This document shows, one piece after another, positions 9,386 through 17,407 of a stretch of 64,000 nt of DNA. The DNA is from Rhodobacteraceae bacterium UBA1943 (GTDB taxonomy: Bacteria; Pseudomonadota; Alphaproteobacteria; Rhodobacterales; Rhodobacteraceae): assembly GCA_002336845.1 (NCBI GenBank), contig DDEX01000025.1:8951-72950 (forward strand), in the 5' to 3' direction. A program made the position numbers and the translations under genes. Every line of letters starts with the position of its first letter. Positions within the stretch are counted from its first letter, which is position 1. The notes below the pieces were generated by a model. The model was not told the DNA's origin. It did not search any database and was given only the letters and a program-made list of their open reading frames with translations.

Positions 9386-11053
9386 TTAGTTGCAGGGGTT
9401 GATGGTAAAGCCCTTGCGGTATTCGGCGACGTGCTTCTCGCGCGCCTCGGGGGTCATTTCCCGCAGCAGGGTCAGCGGCGACAGCAGGGTGTGGCCGCGC
9501 ACATCGTCCAGCGTCCACATATCCTTGTCGTCAAAGCGCAGGTGCGGCTGCGGGGTCAGGGTCTTGCCGTCGTCACGGACGAAGTTCAGATCCTTGATCG
9601 CATCGGCCAGATCCCAGCCGTGATACAGGGTTTCCCACTCGCGCTTGCCCGAGAACTTGCCCATCGCCGGGGTCGGCCGGCCCTGGTATTCGTTCGAGAA
9701 GGCCTCGACCGCGGTCCAGCGGTCCAACTCATGGGCGAAGGTGTGAACCTGACCGTCGATGGTGTCCGTCACCATGTCTTCGCGGATAAGGCAGGGCACC
9801 AGGCACGACCAGCAGCGATGCGGATAGACGTAGCCGACTTCCTCGTTGAAGGTGATGACCTTCTGGCCGGGCTTCGACAGTTTGGCATACCACTTCCAGA
9901 ACTCGCCGAACTGGGCGTACCAGCCCGGATACTTGTGTTCGAACCATTCAAAGTCCTTGTCGGTCTGGGCTTCGATCCGCCAGAAGTTCACCGGCCAGCC
10001 CACAGCAAAGAACTGCGCAACCTTGTGGACGTAGTGCTTCTTGGTGATGCGGTTCCACGCCTCTTGCACGTCATCGTGGTGAACCTTGATGCCGTATTTT
10101 TCCAAGGGCAGCATGTAGGTGCGATAGTAATCCTCGAAAATCCAGCGGTGCCACATTTCCGCATAGGATTCCTTTTCCTTGTCGCGGTTGGTGGTGCCGT
10201 ATTCGATCAGCGTGCCGATGGCGGCATCGACGATCGCGTGGTTCTGCCAGAACGCATAGCGCAGGTCACGCTCCAGCAGCAGGTGGTTTTCCGGCTCTTT
10301 CAGCGCGGCCATCAACAGCGAGTGGCCGTTGCCGATGTGGCGGCTTTCGTCCGACTGCACCGACAGGAACACCGTTGGCAGCGCATAGTCGCCATTGCGG
10401 GCGGCTTCGGACGGCATGGCCACGAAGAGGGTGTTCGTGAACGCCGTTTCGGCGACAACCGTCAGATACATGCAGGCAGAGGTCATCACGTCGCCGGTGA
10501 TGAAGCCTTCACCGAACTGGCGGCCGATGGTGGTGGCATAGCACTTACCGAACGCTTCTTCGGTAATGTCAAAGCCAGCCGGGTCGATGTAGTTTTCCAT
10601 GTACCACTTCTTCAGGTTCATCTGAATTGTGGAGTGGCGGAATTCATCGACCATCTGCATGGTAAAGCCGGTCCGCAGGTCTTCGCCGGGGGCAATACGC
10701 GCCACCATGGCCATCGACCGCGCGGCAGAAATTTCCGGGAACGGGATGATCGCCAGGAACAGCTTCATCCATTCCACCCAGCGCGGTTGCACGTTGCGGA
10801 ACATGTCGCCGCGCAGGGCGGCATCCAGCGCACCGTAAACCCGGTTGTCCTTTTCCTCCTGCATCGGGAAGTAGGACCGCAGCACCTGTTTCATCGGGTC
10901 GCGCGGGGCCTTGTTGATCTTGTAGTCGGTCGGGAAGGTCGCGGCCTCTTGAACGTAGCTGGGGTTCCAGCCAAGGTCCGAGATTTTCTTCGTGGCTTCG
11001 CCGACCGAGATTCCGCGTTGGGCGGTGATCTTGTTGAGCGTCAGTTGCGTCAT
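9386..11053 (-). CDS. mimA: SDIMO hydroxylase alpha (large, catalytic) subunit (MimA/PrmA)
   Basis: 555 residues from the ATG at 11,053, which has GGAG nine bases upstream. An in-frame start 20 codons earlier gives a poor extension. This subunit holds the carboxylate-bridged di-iron centre. All six ligands are visible: E107, E137 and H140 (DEFRH), E202, E236 and H239 (DESRH). Their spacings (30, 3, 62, 34, 3) equal those of MmoX of methane monooxygenase, shifted by seven. First gene of the operon and the one facing the sigma54 promoter. Gene order and subunit composition point to the propane/phenol/acetone-oxidising MimABCD group. The natural substrate is not determined by sequence. Confidence 0.96.
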   Translation of the reverse strand: MTQLTLNKITAQRGISVGEATKKISDLGWNPSYVQEAATFPTDYKINKAPRDPMKQVLRSYFPMQEEKDNRVYGALDAALRGDMFRNVQPRWVEWMKLFLAIIPFPEISAARSMAMVARIAPGEDLRTGFTMQMVDEFRHSTIQMNLKKWYMENYIDPAGFDITEEAFGKCYATTIGRQFGEGFITGDVMTSACMYLTVVAETAFTNTLFVAMPSEAARNGDYALPTVFLSVQSDESRHIGNGHSLLMAALKEPENHLLLERDLRYAFWQNHAIVDAAIGTLIEYGTTNRDKEKESYAEMWHRWIFEDYYRTYMLPLEKYGIKVHHDDVQEAWNRITKKHYVHKVAQFFAVGWPVNFWRIEAQTDKDFEWFEHKYPGWYAQFGEFWKWYAKLSKPGQKVITFNEEVGYVYPHRCWSCLVPCLIREDMVTDTIDGQVHTFAHELDRWTAVEAFSNEYQGRPTPAMGKFSGKREWETLYHGWDLADAIKDLNFVRDDGKTLTPQPHLRFDDKDMWTLDDVRGHTLLSPLTLLREMTPEAREKHVAEYRKGFTINPCN

Positions 11054-11291
11054 GCCATGAGTCTCCTGATGTTGCCCGGCCGGGCAGATGCCACGGCCGG
11101 TGGGCGGCAGCACCGCCCGGGTGGGTCCGACCGTCGGGGTCGGGTCAGGTCACGGCAAAGGTTCCGGGTAACGGGGCCGAAAACCGGGGCGCAACAAGGC
11201 TGCTGTTGATCCGGGGCCACGTTTTCTCCTCCCAATCCTTCGTTCTTATGGGGTCTCGTTTTGTGAAACCGCCTTCTTGTGCCGGGGATAC

Positions 11292-11308
11292 ATGCAGAAC
11301 CCGTGCCA
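11292..11308 (-). promoter_or_regulatory. sigma54 (-24/-12) promoter of the monooxygenase operon
   Basis: On the minus strand this reads TGGCACGGGTTCTGCAT. Compared with the consensus TGGCACG-N4-TTGCA/T there is one mismatch, and the invariant GG and GC have the required 10-base gap. It points at the alpha subunit gene and predicts a start about 12 bases downstream and a leader of ~230 bases. The nearby sigma54 activator and sigma54 gene support it. Confidence 0.85.
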
Positions 11309-11371
11309 AAACGGCCCTGTCCGGACAGTTTTTCGTGAATCCCCGGGGCAGGTTTCGCCAACAATATGAAT

Positions 11372-11690
11372 TGTAACGAATTTATTTTTTGCCTGTTTCG
11401 GCGGCGGGTTTCGAGGGCTCTGCCTGCGCGCCAGGGGCGATGCGTTGCAGAATGTTACATCTGTTACACGCCCATGACCGTACGCTACGCAAAACTGTAA
11501 CGAACAGCTCCTTGGCGCCGGTTGCCGGGCGATTCGTCTCGGTATGATCGTTGTCATGGTGCAGAAAAATTGTGCGGCAACGCGGCATGTAAATGGTGGG
11601 AACATCTGTAACCGGCAGGTGGAACGAAATGTTACATCCGTAACGGGAATTTCAGGTTTTCGTATTTATAATCATCATGTTACCGTTACA
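11372..11690. promoter_or_regulatory. cluster of TGTTAC/GTAACA repeats, likely upstream activator sites
   Basis: Repeated half-sites related to TGTTAC or TGTAAC lie 65-400 bases upstream of the sigma54 promoter. Instances: TGTAAC at 11,372; TGTTACATCTGTTACA at 11,453-11,468; TGTAACGAACA at 11,496-11,506; a TGTAAC at about 11,607; TGTTACATCCGTAACG at 11,630-11,645 (near-palindromic); TGTTACCGTTACA at 11,678-11,690. Position and clustering fit enhancer sites for the activator at 2-1,867. Matching of motif to protein is inference. The same sites could also serve the divergent gene at 11,775. Confidence 0.7.
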
Positions 11691-11774
11691 TCTTTCCTTC
11701 TTGGCCCCGCCCCGTGCTGCTAAGATGGGTGACAGCGCCGGGCCTTTCCCGGCAGGTCGCCAGGGGCTTTGTGA

Positions 11775-12224
11775 ATGTCCGGTCCGCTTCCACTTGATCA
11801 ACGCCCCTCGCGTGCAACGGCAGAGGCCATGGTGGCGCGTGCGCCGCAGGATCTGGTCTTCACCATGCGGTTTCTGGGCCAGAGCCAGGAAATCCTGCAC
11901 AACCATTTCCGCAACTTTTTGCAGGCGCGTCTTGACGCTGCCGGGGTGACGCCGGAAAACCACCCGTTGCTGCCATTCTTCATCGACAGCCACGCGGTGG
12001 AGTTGCGCGATTTCGTCGCAACCGGGGTCGCACTGGCCCGGCCGTTCAGGCTGGGCGAGATCGAGGTTCTGACGGGCGATGTCGAAACCCTGATGCGCGT
12101 CGATATATGGGATGCCATCGCCAGCCACATCGATATGGCCGAGGCGCGCTTTGCCGAAGGCATCGCCCGCGTGGTCGCCACCCTGACCGCCGCCGAGGCC
12201 GAAATTCGTGGGGCCGCGACATGA
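11775..12224 (+). CDS. hypothetical protein, first gene of an unknown cassette
   Basis: 149 residues, soluble, predicted mostly helical, not recognised. No catalytic motif, signal peptide or membrane segment is apparent. The protein has regions such as QEILHNHFRNFLQARL and HIDMAEARFAEGIARVV that look amphipathic. It is transcribed away from the monooxygenase operon, from the same control region, and overlaps the next gene by four bases (ATGA), so the two are translationally coupled. The coding character (GC-rich third positions) is clear. Function unknown. Confidence 0.75.
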   Translation: MSGPLPLDQRPSRATAEAMVARAPQDLVFTMRFLGQSQEILHNHFRNFLQARLDAAGVTPENHPLLPFFIDSHAVELRDFVATGVALARPFRLGEIEVLTGDVETLMRVDIWDAIASHIDMAEARFAEGIARVVATLTAAEAEIRGAAT

Positions 12225-12502
12225 CCGAGGCCCCCCGCACCGCGCAAGACATTCTGGCTGATCAGTTTCGTCTGACGGCCGATTTATGTGCACTCACGGG
12301 CGAATATCATCGCCTGCTGCAAAAAGTGGCTGCTGCGGGCTTTCTGCGCCAGATGGCCGAAGATGGGCCAGAGCTGGAACTGGCCGAAGCAGAGCGGTCT
12401 GAAATCGCCGCGAACCTTGCGGCCGAATCCTGTGAACTGCGCATCAACGATCTTGAACAGCGGCTGGCTGCGCTTGGGCGCGAGCTGTCCGCCTTGTGCT
12501 GA
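12221..12502 (+). CDS. hypothetical small helical protein
   Basis: 93 residues. The start ATG at 12,221 overlaps the stop of the preceding gene, which fixes the start; a longer frame upstream is out-of-frame noise. The protein is acidic and predicted to be helical or coiled-coil throughout (LELAEAERSEIAANLAAE and RINDLEQRLAALGRELSAL). It could be a partner of the preceding 149-residue protein, a guess based only on coupling. No family recognised. Confidence 0.72.
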   Translation: MTEAPRTAQDILADQFRLTADLCALTGEYHRLLQKVAAAGFLRQMAEDGPELELAEAERSEIAANLAAESCELRINDLEQRLAALGRELSALC

Positions 12503-12514
12503 AGGAAACCTGCC

Positions 12515-13645
12515 ATGACACAGACCCTTGCCCCGCCCATGCCCTCGCCTTCGGTGCAACCTGCACTGTTCGATGTTCTGGCCCGAAGCTGGCGGCTTGA
12601 TGCGCCGGTTGCCAGCATCGTGATGGATCGCAAAGGCAAGACCGCCGCCTTTGCGCTGGCCGATGGCCGCGTGGCATTGGCGCCACTGGAAGATCCCGAT
12701 TCCGCACTGAAACGGATGCGGGTCGAGGCGGATACAGGTCGCAGCACGATCCGCCCGCGTGAAAAGCCGGTGGCAGCCCCGGTCCTGACCGAACCTTTGG
12801 CCGAGGGCGCGGCCTTTCTGGCGCCATCGGGCGTTCTGGGGTTCGTTTCAGGCAGCCGTGACGGGCGGTTGCACCGCGTCACTCCGCGTGGCCAGATCAT
12901 CGCGCTGACCCGCAAGTCGGAACCCCTTAGCGCGCTTGCGTCCGATGGTCAGGGGCGGCTTGCGATTGCCCGCGACGGCCAGACCAGCCTGCACGCCGAA
13001 GAGGGGATGGAGCGACTGTTCGGTTTGTTGACGCCCGGCAGCGCCCATGCGCTGGCCTTTGCCCCCGATGGTCAAAGCCTTGCCGTGATGACGGAACATG
13101 CCGTCTTCCTTTGGCATCCGGGCCATCGCTCGGCACGCCATGCGCTGGCGGGCAGGCAGGCGCTGCACTTTTCGCCCGATGGCCATTGGCTGGCAGCGGC
13201 GGGGGGCGATGGGTTCTGGCTGTTGCGCCTGTCCGACGGGCGGGTGGCGCGGCTGGGGCGGTTCCGTGCCGCCCCAGCGTCGGTGGCATTCAGCGGCGCG
13301 GCGAACGCGGTCTTTGCGTCGGGTGCATTCCGGGTGGCAGGCTGGTCGCTTGCCGCCCCGCCCTTTGACGATGAGGCAGACGGCGCGCTGCGCAGCGGAA
13401 AACCCGGTCTGGTTCTGGTTGAACGCATCGCGGCGCATCCCGCGCGGGACCTGGTTGCATTTGGCATGGCCGATGGCGCTGTCGGCATCGCTCAGGCCGG
13501 GCGGGCAGATGAAATGGCGCTGCGCCATGCAGATGGCTCGTCGATCACCGCTCTTACCTGGTCTGCCGACGGTACTCATCTGGCAATCGGCACCGCGCAG
13601 GGGGATGCCGCACTGGTGACGCTGCCCCCGCAACTGTTCAAATGA
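12515..13645 (+). CDS. WD40/beta-propeller-like repeat protein
   Basis: 376 residues with several degenerate WD40-type blades. Recurrent blade cores are LAFAPDGQSLAVMTEHAVFLW, LHFSPDGHWLAAAGGDGFWLL and LTWSADGTHLAIGTAQGDAAL. There is no signal peptide, so it is probably cytoplasmic and acts as a scaffold for protein contacts. It is the third gene of the cassette, 12 bp after the coiled-coil protein gene, and is followed closely by a 62-residue protein gene. Role unknown. Confidence 0.82.
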   Translation: MTQTLAPPMPSPSVQPALFDVLARSWRLDAPVASIVMDRKGKTAAFALADGRVALAPLEDPDSALKRMRVEADTGRSTIRPREKPVAAPVLTEPLAEGAAFLAPSGVLGFVSGSRDGRLHRVTPRGQIIALTRKSEPLSALASDGQGRLAIARDGQTSLHAEEGMERLFGLLTPGSAHALAFAPDGQSLAVMTEHAVFLWHPGHRSARHALAGRQALHFSPDGHWLAAAGGDGFWLLRLSDGRVARLGRFRAAPASVAFSGAANAVFASGAFRVAGWSLAAPPFDDEADGALRSGKPGLVLVERIAAHPARDLVAFGMADGAVGIAQAGRADEMALRHADGSSITALTWSADGTHLAIGTAQGDAALVTLPPQLFK

Positions 13646-13656
13646 GGAGAGGAAAA

Positions 13657-13845
13657 ATGATGAACAATGCCAAGCCGAAACTAAGCGAGGAAGATGCCAG
13701 CAAGGATGCCTTCTTTGGCCGCATCGCCGAAATCTCGGAGCAGATGATCGCAGCCCATGGCAAGGATTTTGCAATGGGAACGCTGGTGCTGGCTGCCCGC
13801 TGGATCGCCAGCGACAAGATCAGCGAAGCGCCTGCACGCCATTGA
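13657..13845 (+). CDS. hypothetical small protein (62 aa)
   Basis: 62 residues from ATG at 13,657, which has a GGAGAGG ribosome binding site a few bases upstream. An ATG at 13,642 overlaps that site and is less likely. The protein is charged and soluble, with a predicted helix around FFGRIAEISEQMIAAHGKDF. It ends the cassette that begins at 11,775 and its 3' end overlaps the convergent gene by 26 bp. Not recognised. Confidence 0.65.
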   Translation: MMNNAKPKLSEEDASKDAFFGRIAEISEQMIAAHGKDFAMGTLVLAARWIASDKISEAPARH

Positions 13846-14755
13846 AGGTCGCGGGGCCGACCAGAGCCCAGCGCATCTGGTCGAGCAGAATGTCGCGCGA
13901 CGCAGCGGCATAGGCCATCAGGCGGGCCCCGGCGGGGTCTGCCGCTCCTGCGGTGGCGATGCGGGCCAGATCGCCATCCAGGCCGATATCCAGCAGATGC
14001 GCCCAGGCACAGAGTTCATGCAGGCGATGCGTCACGAAATCCAGACAATCGCGGGCCACCGGATCGGCGGGCCATCCGGCGCTGCCCGTCTGCGCTCCGT
14101 GCCCCAGGGGCGAGCTGTGAACCGCGCTGCCCAGAAGCGTCAGCACCTCGCGCCGCCAGCGGCCATATTCGCTGTGGTCCGAATGGTCGAGGCCGATGCT
14201 ATAGAGCTTCTCGGCCACCACTCGAAACGCCCGCCCGCCGGCGATATGGCGGCGCCAGAAGTCATTTGCCTCCTCGGCTGTGCGGCAGGCCAGGAATTGC
14301 TGCGCCAGCTTGCGGCGCAGCAGAAGGGCCAGCAGCATATCGACATCCTCGGAAACCGAGCGCGCCAGTTGCAGCGCAGGTGTCGTCAGCCCCGACAGGA
14401 CAAGCAGCCGCAGCGCGCTTACGGTTTCGGCCATCCGTGCGCTCAGAACCTCCAACGCGCGCCATTGCGCCCCGTCCAGACGCAAGCCGTCCAGCCCGCC
14501 GGCGCGGCTTGCCGCCCGGTTCAGGGCGATCAGCCAAAGCAGCGCCTGATCGAACAGGCACAGCCCGTCATGGGCACGACTGTCGGCGGCGGGGGCGGCT
14601 GGGGGAAGGGGGTGAAATCCCGGCAGGCTATGGATGCAATCTGCCCACAGCCTGTCCAGATCATGGCCGCGTGCCGACCACATCTGCCGCAACCGTGCGG
14701 CCAGTTGCGGCGACATCTCGCGGTAGAACCGTTCCGGCCCGATCGGCTGATCCAT
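13820..14755 (-). CDS. hypothetical protein, possibly DUF5677-like
   Basis: 311 residues from ATG at 14,755; the longer open frame upstream runs into the rpoN gene in another frame and is not real coding. The protein is all-helical in appearance, rich in Leu, Ala and Arg. The block SVSEDVDMLLALLLRRKLA with later HSDHSEYGRWRREV resembles helical DUF5677-type proteins, but only weakly. It is divergent from rpoN (35 bp apart) and convergent with the WD40 cassette. Function unknown. Confidence 0.68.
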   Translation of the reverse strand: MDQPIGPERFYREMSPQLAARLRQMWSARGHDLDRLWADCIHSLPGFHPLPPAAPAADSRAHDGLCLFDQALLWLIALNRAASRAGGLDGLRLDGAQWRALEVLSARMAETVSALRLLVLSGLTTPALQLARSVSEDVDMLLALLLRRKLAQQFLACRTAEEANDFWRRHIAGGRAFRVVAEKLYSIGLDHSDHSEYGRWRREVLTLLGSAVHSSPLGHGAQTGSAGWPADPVARDCLDFVTHRLHELCAWAHLLDIGLDGDLARIATAGAADPAGARLMAYAAASRDILLDQMRWALVGPATFNGVQALR

Positions 14756-14790
14756 TGTCTGTGTTGTCCGTTCACTGCCCCAAACCCGAG

Positions 14791-16044
14791 ATGCCGATGA
14801 CCATAGCCACCCGCCAGATGCAAAGCCAGCGCCAGACCCTGGGAATCCGCCAGATGCAGGCCATTGCGATGCTGCACCTGACGAATGAGGGCCTGGGCGA
14901 AGCGCTGGCCCGTCGCGCAGCAGGCAACCCGTTGATCCGCCTGCATCTGCCTTCGCCCGCCGCCGAAGGGGGCAATGAGGTGGCAGCGCCGGACGGCGGA
15001 CTTTACGACCATGTTCTTCCTCAGGTCCGCCTGATCCTGCCCACCGCGTCCGATCAGGCCATTGCGGCGGCCTTGGTCGAGGCATTGGATGCAAACGGCT
15101 GGCTGGATCGCCCGCTTGCCCAGATCGCGGCGCAAAGCGGCATTGCGCTGATCCGGCTTGAGGGGGTGCTGGCCCGGTTGCAACAGGGGATCGAACCCAC
15201 CGGCCTGTTCGCCCGCGATCTGGCCGATTGCCTGCGCCTGCAGGCGGCAGAGCGGGGCGTGCTGACCCCGGTCCTGCAAGCTGTTCTGGATCATCTGCCG
15301 CTGGTCGCTTCGGGTGGCCTCGATGCCGTGGTCCAGGCAGCGGGGCTGGAGCCTGCAGCGGCGGCGGCGGCGCTGGCGCTTATCCGTCGGATGAATCCGC
15401 GCCCCGGCCTGGCGTTTGGCGACAGCGCGGCACCCACCCGCGCGCCCGATGTCATCGTGCGCCGGTCGGCCTCTGGCTGGCAGGTCGCGCTGAACCGTTC
15501 CACCCTGCCTGCCGTCAGCGTTGTTGCGACAGATGCCATCCATCCCGCCCTGCGGGCGGCACGGGCAGAGGCGGAATGGCTGGCCAATGTGGTCGAACGG
15601 CGCAACCGCACGGTTCTGGCCGTGTCGCGCGCGGTTCTGGCCCATCAGCAGGGGTTTCTGGCGCAGGGGCCAAGGGCGCTGGTGGCGCTTAGCCGCACCG
15701 CTGTCGCGGCCCGTCTGGGGCTGCATGACAGCACGGTTGGCCGGGTGGCGCGCGAACTTCTGGTGGAAACGCCGCATGGCCTGTGCAGCCTGTGCAGCCT
15801 GTTTGACGCCGGACCACAGGCTGCGCGTGAGGGCGTTGCCCCGGCCTGGGCTGCCGTCAGGCTTCGGCTGGGGCAATTGATCGCGGCCGAAGACCCCGGC
15901 GCCCCGATGAGTGATGCCACCCTGGCCGCCCTTCTGACCAGAGAGGGCAAAGCACTGGCGCGTCGCACCGTGGCCAAGTTTCGTGACGAGATGGGCATTC
16001 CGTCCTGCACCCATCGGCGCTCTTTCGGCCAGCGCGCAGTTTAG
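14791..16044 (+). CDS. rpoN: RNA polymerase sigma-54 factor
   Basis: 417 residues from ATG at 14,791 (an ATG two codons later is an equal alternative). Region I is the Gln- and Leu-rich activator-interaction segment (RQMQSQRQTLGIRQMQ). The core-binding and helix-turn-helix regions follow, and the RpoN box ARRTVAKFR is near the C-terminus. Region II is short, as in other Rhodobacterales sigma54 proteins. It binds the -24/-12 element and needs an enhancer-binding ATPase. Its place beside a sigma54-controlled operon suggests either the sole rpoN or a paralogue devoted to the module; Rhodobacterales often carry several. Confidence 0.93.
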   Translation: MPMTIATRQMQSQRQTLGIRQMQAIAMLHLTNEGLGEALARRAAGNPLIRLHLPSPAAEGGNEVAAPDGGLYDHVLPQVRLILPTASDQAIAAALVEALDANGWLDRPLAQIAAQSGIALIRLEGVLARLQQGIEPTGLFARDLADCLRLQAAERGVLTPVLQAVLDHLPLVASGGLDAVVQAAGLEPAAAAAALALIRRMNPRPGLAFGDSAAPTRAPDVIVRRSASGWQVALNRSTLPAVSVVATDAIHPALRAARAEAEWLANVVERRNRTVLAVSRAVLAHQQGFLAQGPRALVALSRTAVAARLGLHDSTVGRVARELLVETPHGLCSLCSLFDAGPQAAREGVAPAWAAVRLRLGQLIAAEDPGAPMSDATLAALLTREGKALARRTVAKFRDEMGIPSCTHRRSFGQRAV

Positions 16045-16060
16045 GGCGCGGATATATGCC

Positions 16061-16288
16061 ATGATCGACCTCTGCGCCAAGGCGGTCGAGCGTGCGGGCA
16101 CCGCCGATGCCGAGGTGGCGGAACCGGAAAAGATGAAGGATGAGCCGATGTCGTGCGGCCCGCGCAGCTTCACGCCCGAAAACCACCACCAGAACAAGGC
16201 GCGTTAAGTGATCGTGGAAACCACCAACGGCAAGCCGGGCGTGGTCGATGAATGGACCATTCAGAGCCCGTCCCGGTTGCCGATCTGA
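16061..16288 (+). pseudogene. 3' remnant of an ABC transporter periplasmic binding protein gene
   Basis: One reading frame gives a sequence that looks like the C-terminal tail of a type I (Liv-like) periplasmic binding protein: RIYAMIDLCAKAVERAG, GPRSFTPENHHQNKAR, then VIVETTNGKPGVVDEW. It is broken by an in-frame TAA at 16,205-16,207 and has no N-terminal body, since upstream is rpoN in another frame. I read it as a decayed leftover of a larger gene. Family assignment rests on recognisable tail motifs only. Confidence 0.55.
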
Positions 16289-16295
16289 TGAAGTG

Positions 16296-16335
16296 ATCCG
16301 GTTGCTCCTCCCCTGCAGTCCGTCGTAAACCGGAT
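16296..16335. repeat. inverted repeat upstream of the hydroxyacid oxidase gene
   Basis: ATCCGGTT at 16,296-16,303 and AACCGGAT at 16,328-16,335 are exact inverted copies separated by 24 bases. They sit 20 bases upstream of the oxidase start. The arms could be an operator, a hairpin ending the decayed gene, or a rearrangement scar. Confidence 0.4.
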
Positions 16336-16354
16336 TGGAAGGGATCGGGGCAGG

Positions 16355-17407
16355 ATGATGCACAGCCGGATTGACGCCTATGAACAGGCCGCCGCCGACC
16401 ATATGGACCCGGCGGCCTTTGCCTATGTCGCAGGTGGTGCGGGTGCTGAAGTCACGCTTCGGCGCAATGCCGGGGCTTGGGTTGATGTAACCCTGCGGTC
16501 GCGCGTGCTGCGCGATATGACGGGTTTTTCCACCGCCTGTGCCTTGCCTGGGCTGGATCTTGGTTTTCCCTGCCTGATCGCTCCGATGGCCTTTCAGCGC
16601 CTTGCCCACCCGGAGGGCGAAGCTGCCATGGCCCTTGCCGCCGCCGCACAAGGCGCCGGGATGGTTCTGTCCTGCCAGACCTCGGTTGCGCCCGAACAGG
16701 TTGCCATAGCACCCTTCTGGTTCCAGCTTTACCTGCAACCTGATCCGGCAGCGACCCGCGCCCTTGCCGCCCGTGCACTGGCGGCTGACGCGACGGCGCT
16801 GGTCGTCACGCTCGATGCCCCCCTGAACGGCATTCGCAACCGCGAGATTGCGGCGGGCTTTGCCCTGCCCGATGGCGTCCGTCCGGTGATGCTGGATGCC
16901 TTGCCGCCCGTTCCGTCACCCGAGGGCGATGCCATTGCCGGCCTTTTGGCCCGTGCGCCGACCTGGGCCGATCTGGCGGCGCTTTGTGCCGAAAGCCCGG
17001 TGCCGGTGCTGGCCAAGGGCGTGCTGACACCCGAGGACGCCGCCTTGGCCATCCGGGCAGGTTGCGCTGGGCTGATCGTGTCGAACCACGGGGGCAGGGT
17101 GCTGGACGGTCTGCCCGCCACCGCCCATGCGCTGCCCGCCATTCGGGCTGCCTTGCCCGGTGTGCCGGTGCTGGTCGATGGTGGCATCCGCTCGGGTGAT
17201 GACATGCTGCGCGCGCTCGCCTTGGGCGCCGATGCGGTGCTGGTCGGGCGGCCTGCATTCTATGCGCTGGCGCTTGGCGGCGCGGCGCAGGTCTCTGCCT
17301 GCCTGCGGCGGCTGCGCGATGAGTTTTCCGTGGCGATGGGGTTGATGGGCCTGCGATCGGTCGGGGAAATCGGGCCGGATTGCCTGTTTACTTGCCCATC
17401 TACTTGA
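16355..17407 (+). CDS. FMN-dependent alpha-hydroxy-acid oxidising protein
   Basis: 350 residues of the LldD/glycolate oxidase family, which oxidises L-2-hydroxy acids with FMN. Visible features: N-terminal YVAGGAGAEVTLRRN, a phosphate/FMN-region VSNHGGRVLDG containing the catalytic base His and a substrate-binding Arg, and the C-terminal FMN-phosphate motifs VDGGIRSGDD and VGRPAFYAL. No membrane segment. Likely substrates are lactate-like acids, not determined. The 3' end overlaps the convergent tonB gene by 8 bp. Confidence 0.9.
   Translation: MMHSRIDAYEQAAADHMDPAAFAYVAGGAGAEVTLRRNAGAWVDVTLRSRVLRDMTGFSTACALPGLDLGFPCLIAPMAFQRLAHPEGEAAMALAAAAQGAGMVLSCQTSVAPEQVAIAPFWFQLYLQPDPAATRALAARALAADATALVVTLDAPLNGIRNREIAAGFALPDGVRPVMLDALPPVPSPEGDAIAGLLARAPTWADLAALCAESPVPVLAKGVLTPEDAALAIRAGCAGLIVSNHGGRVLDGLPATAHALPAIRAALPGVPVLVDGGIRSGDDMLRALALGADAVLVGRPAFYALALGGAAQVSACLRRLRDEFSVAMGLMGLRSVGEIGPDCLFTCPST

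Larger units (their letters stand above)
11054..11774. other. 720-bp intergenic control region
   Basis: No convincing gene lies here. The stretch holds the sigma54 promoter, the activator-site cluster and a comparatively AT-rich segment (about 11,360-11,700) unlike the surrounding GC-rich DNA. Small open frames inside it lack coding character and ribosome binding sites. Confidence 0.75.

Noticed and set aside
9338..11209. 623-codon plus-strand open frame
   Set aside because: Exactly opposite the hydroxylase alpha subunit; the amino-acid composition (His, Arg, Gly, Asp repeats) is that of reverse-strand noise.
11727..11750. Possible sigma54 site for the divergent cassette (TTGGCCCCGCCCCGTGCTGC at about 11,700)
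   Set aside because: The gap between GG and GC is one base too long and the -12 box is poor, so it does not meet the strict sigma54 spacing.
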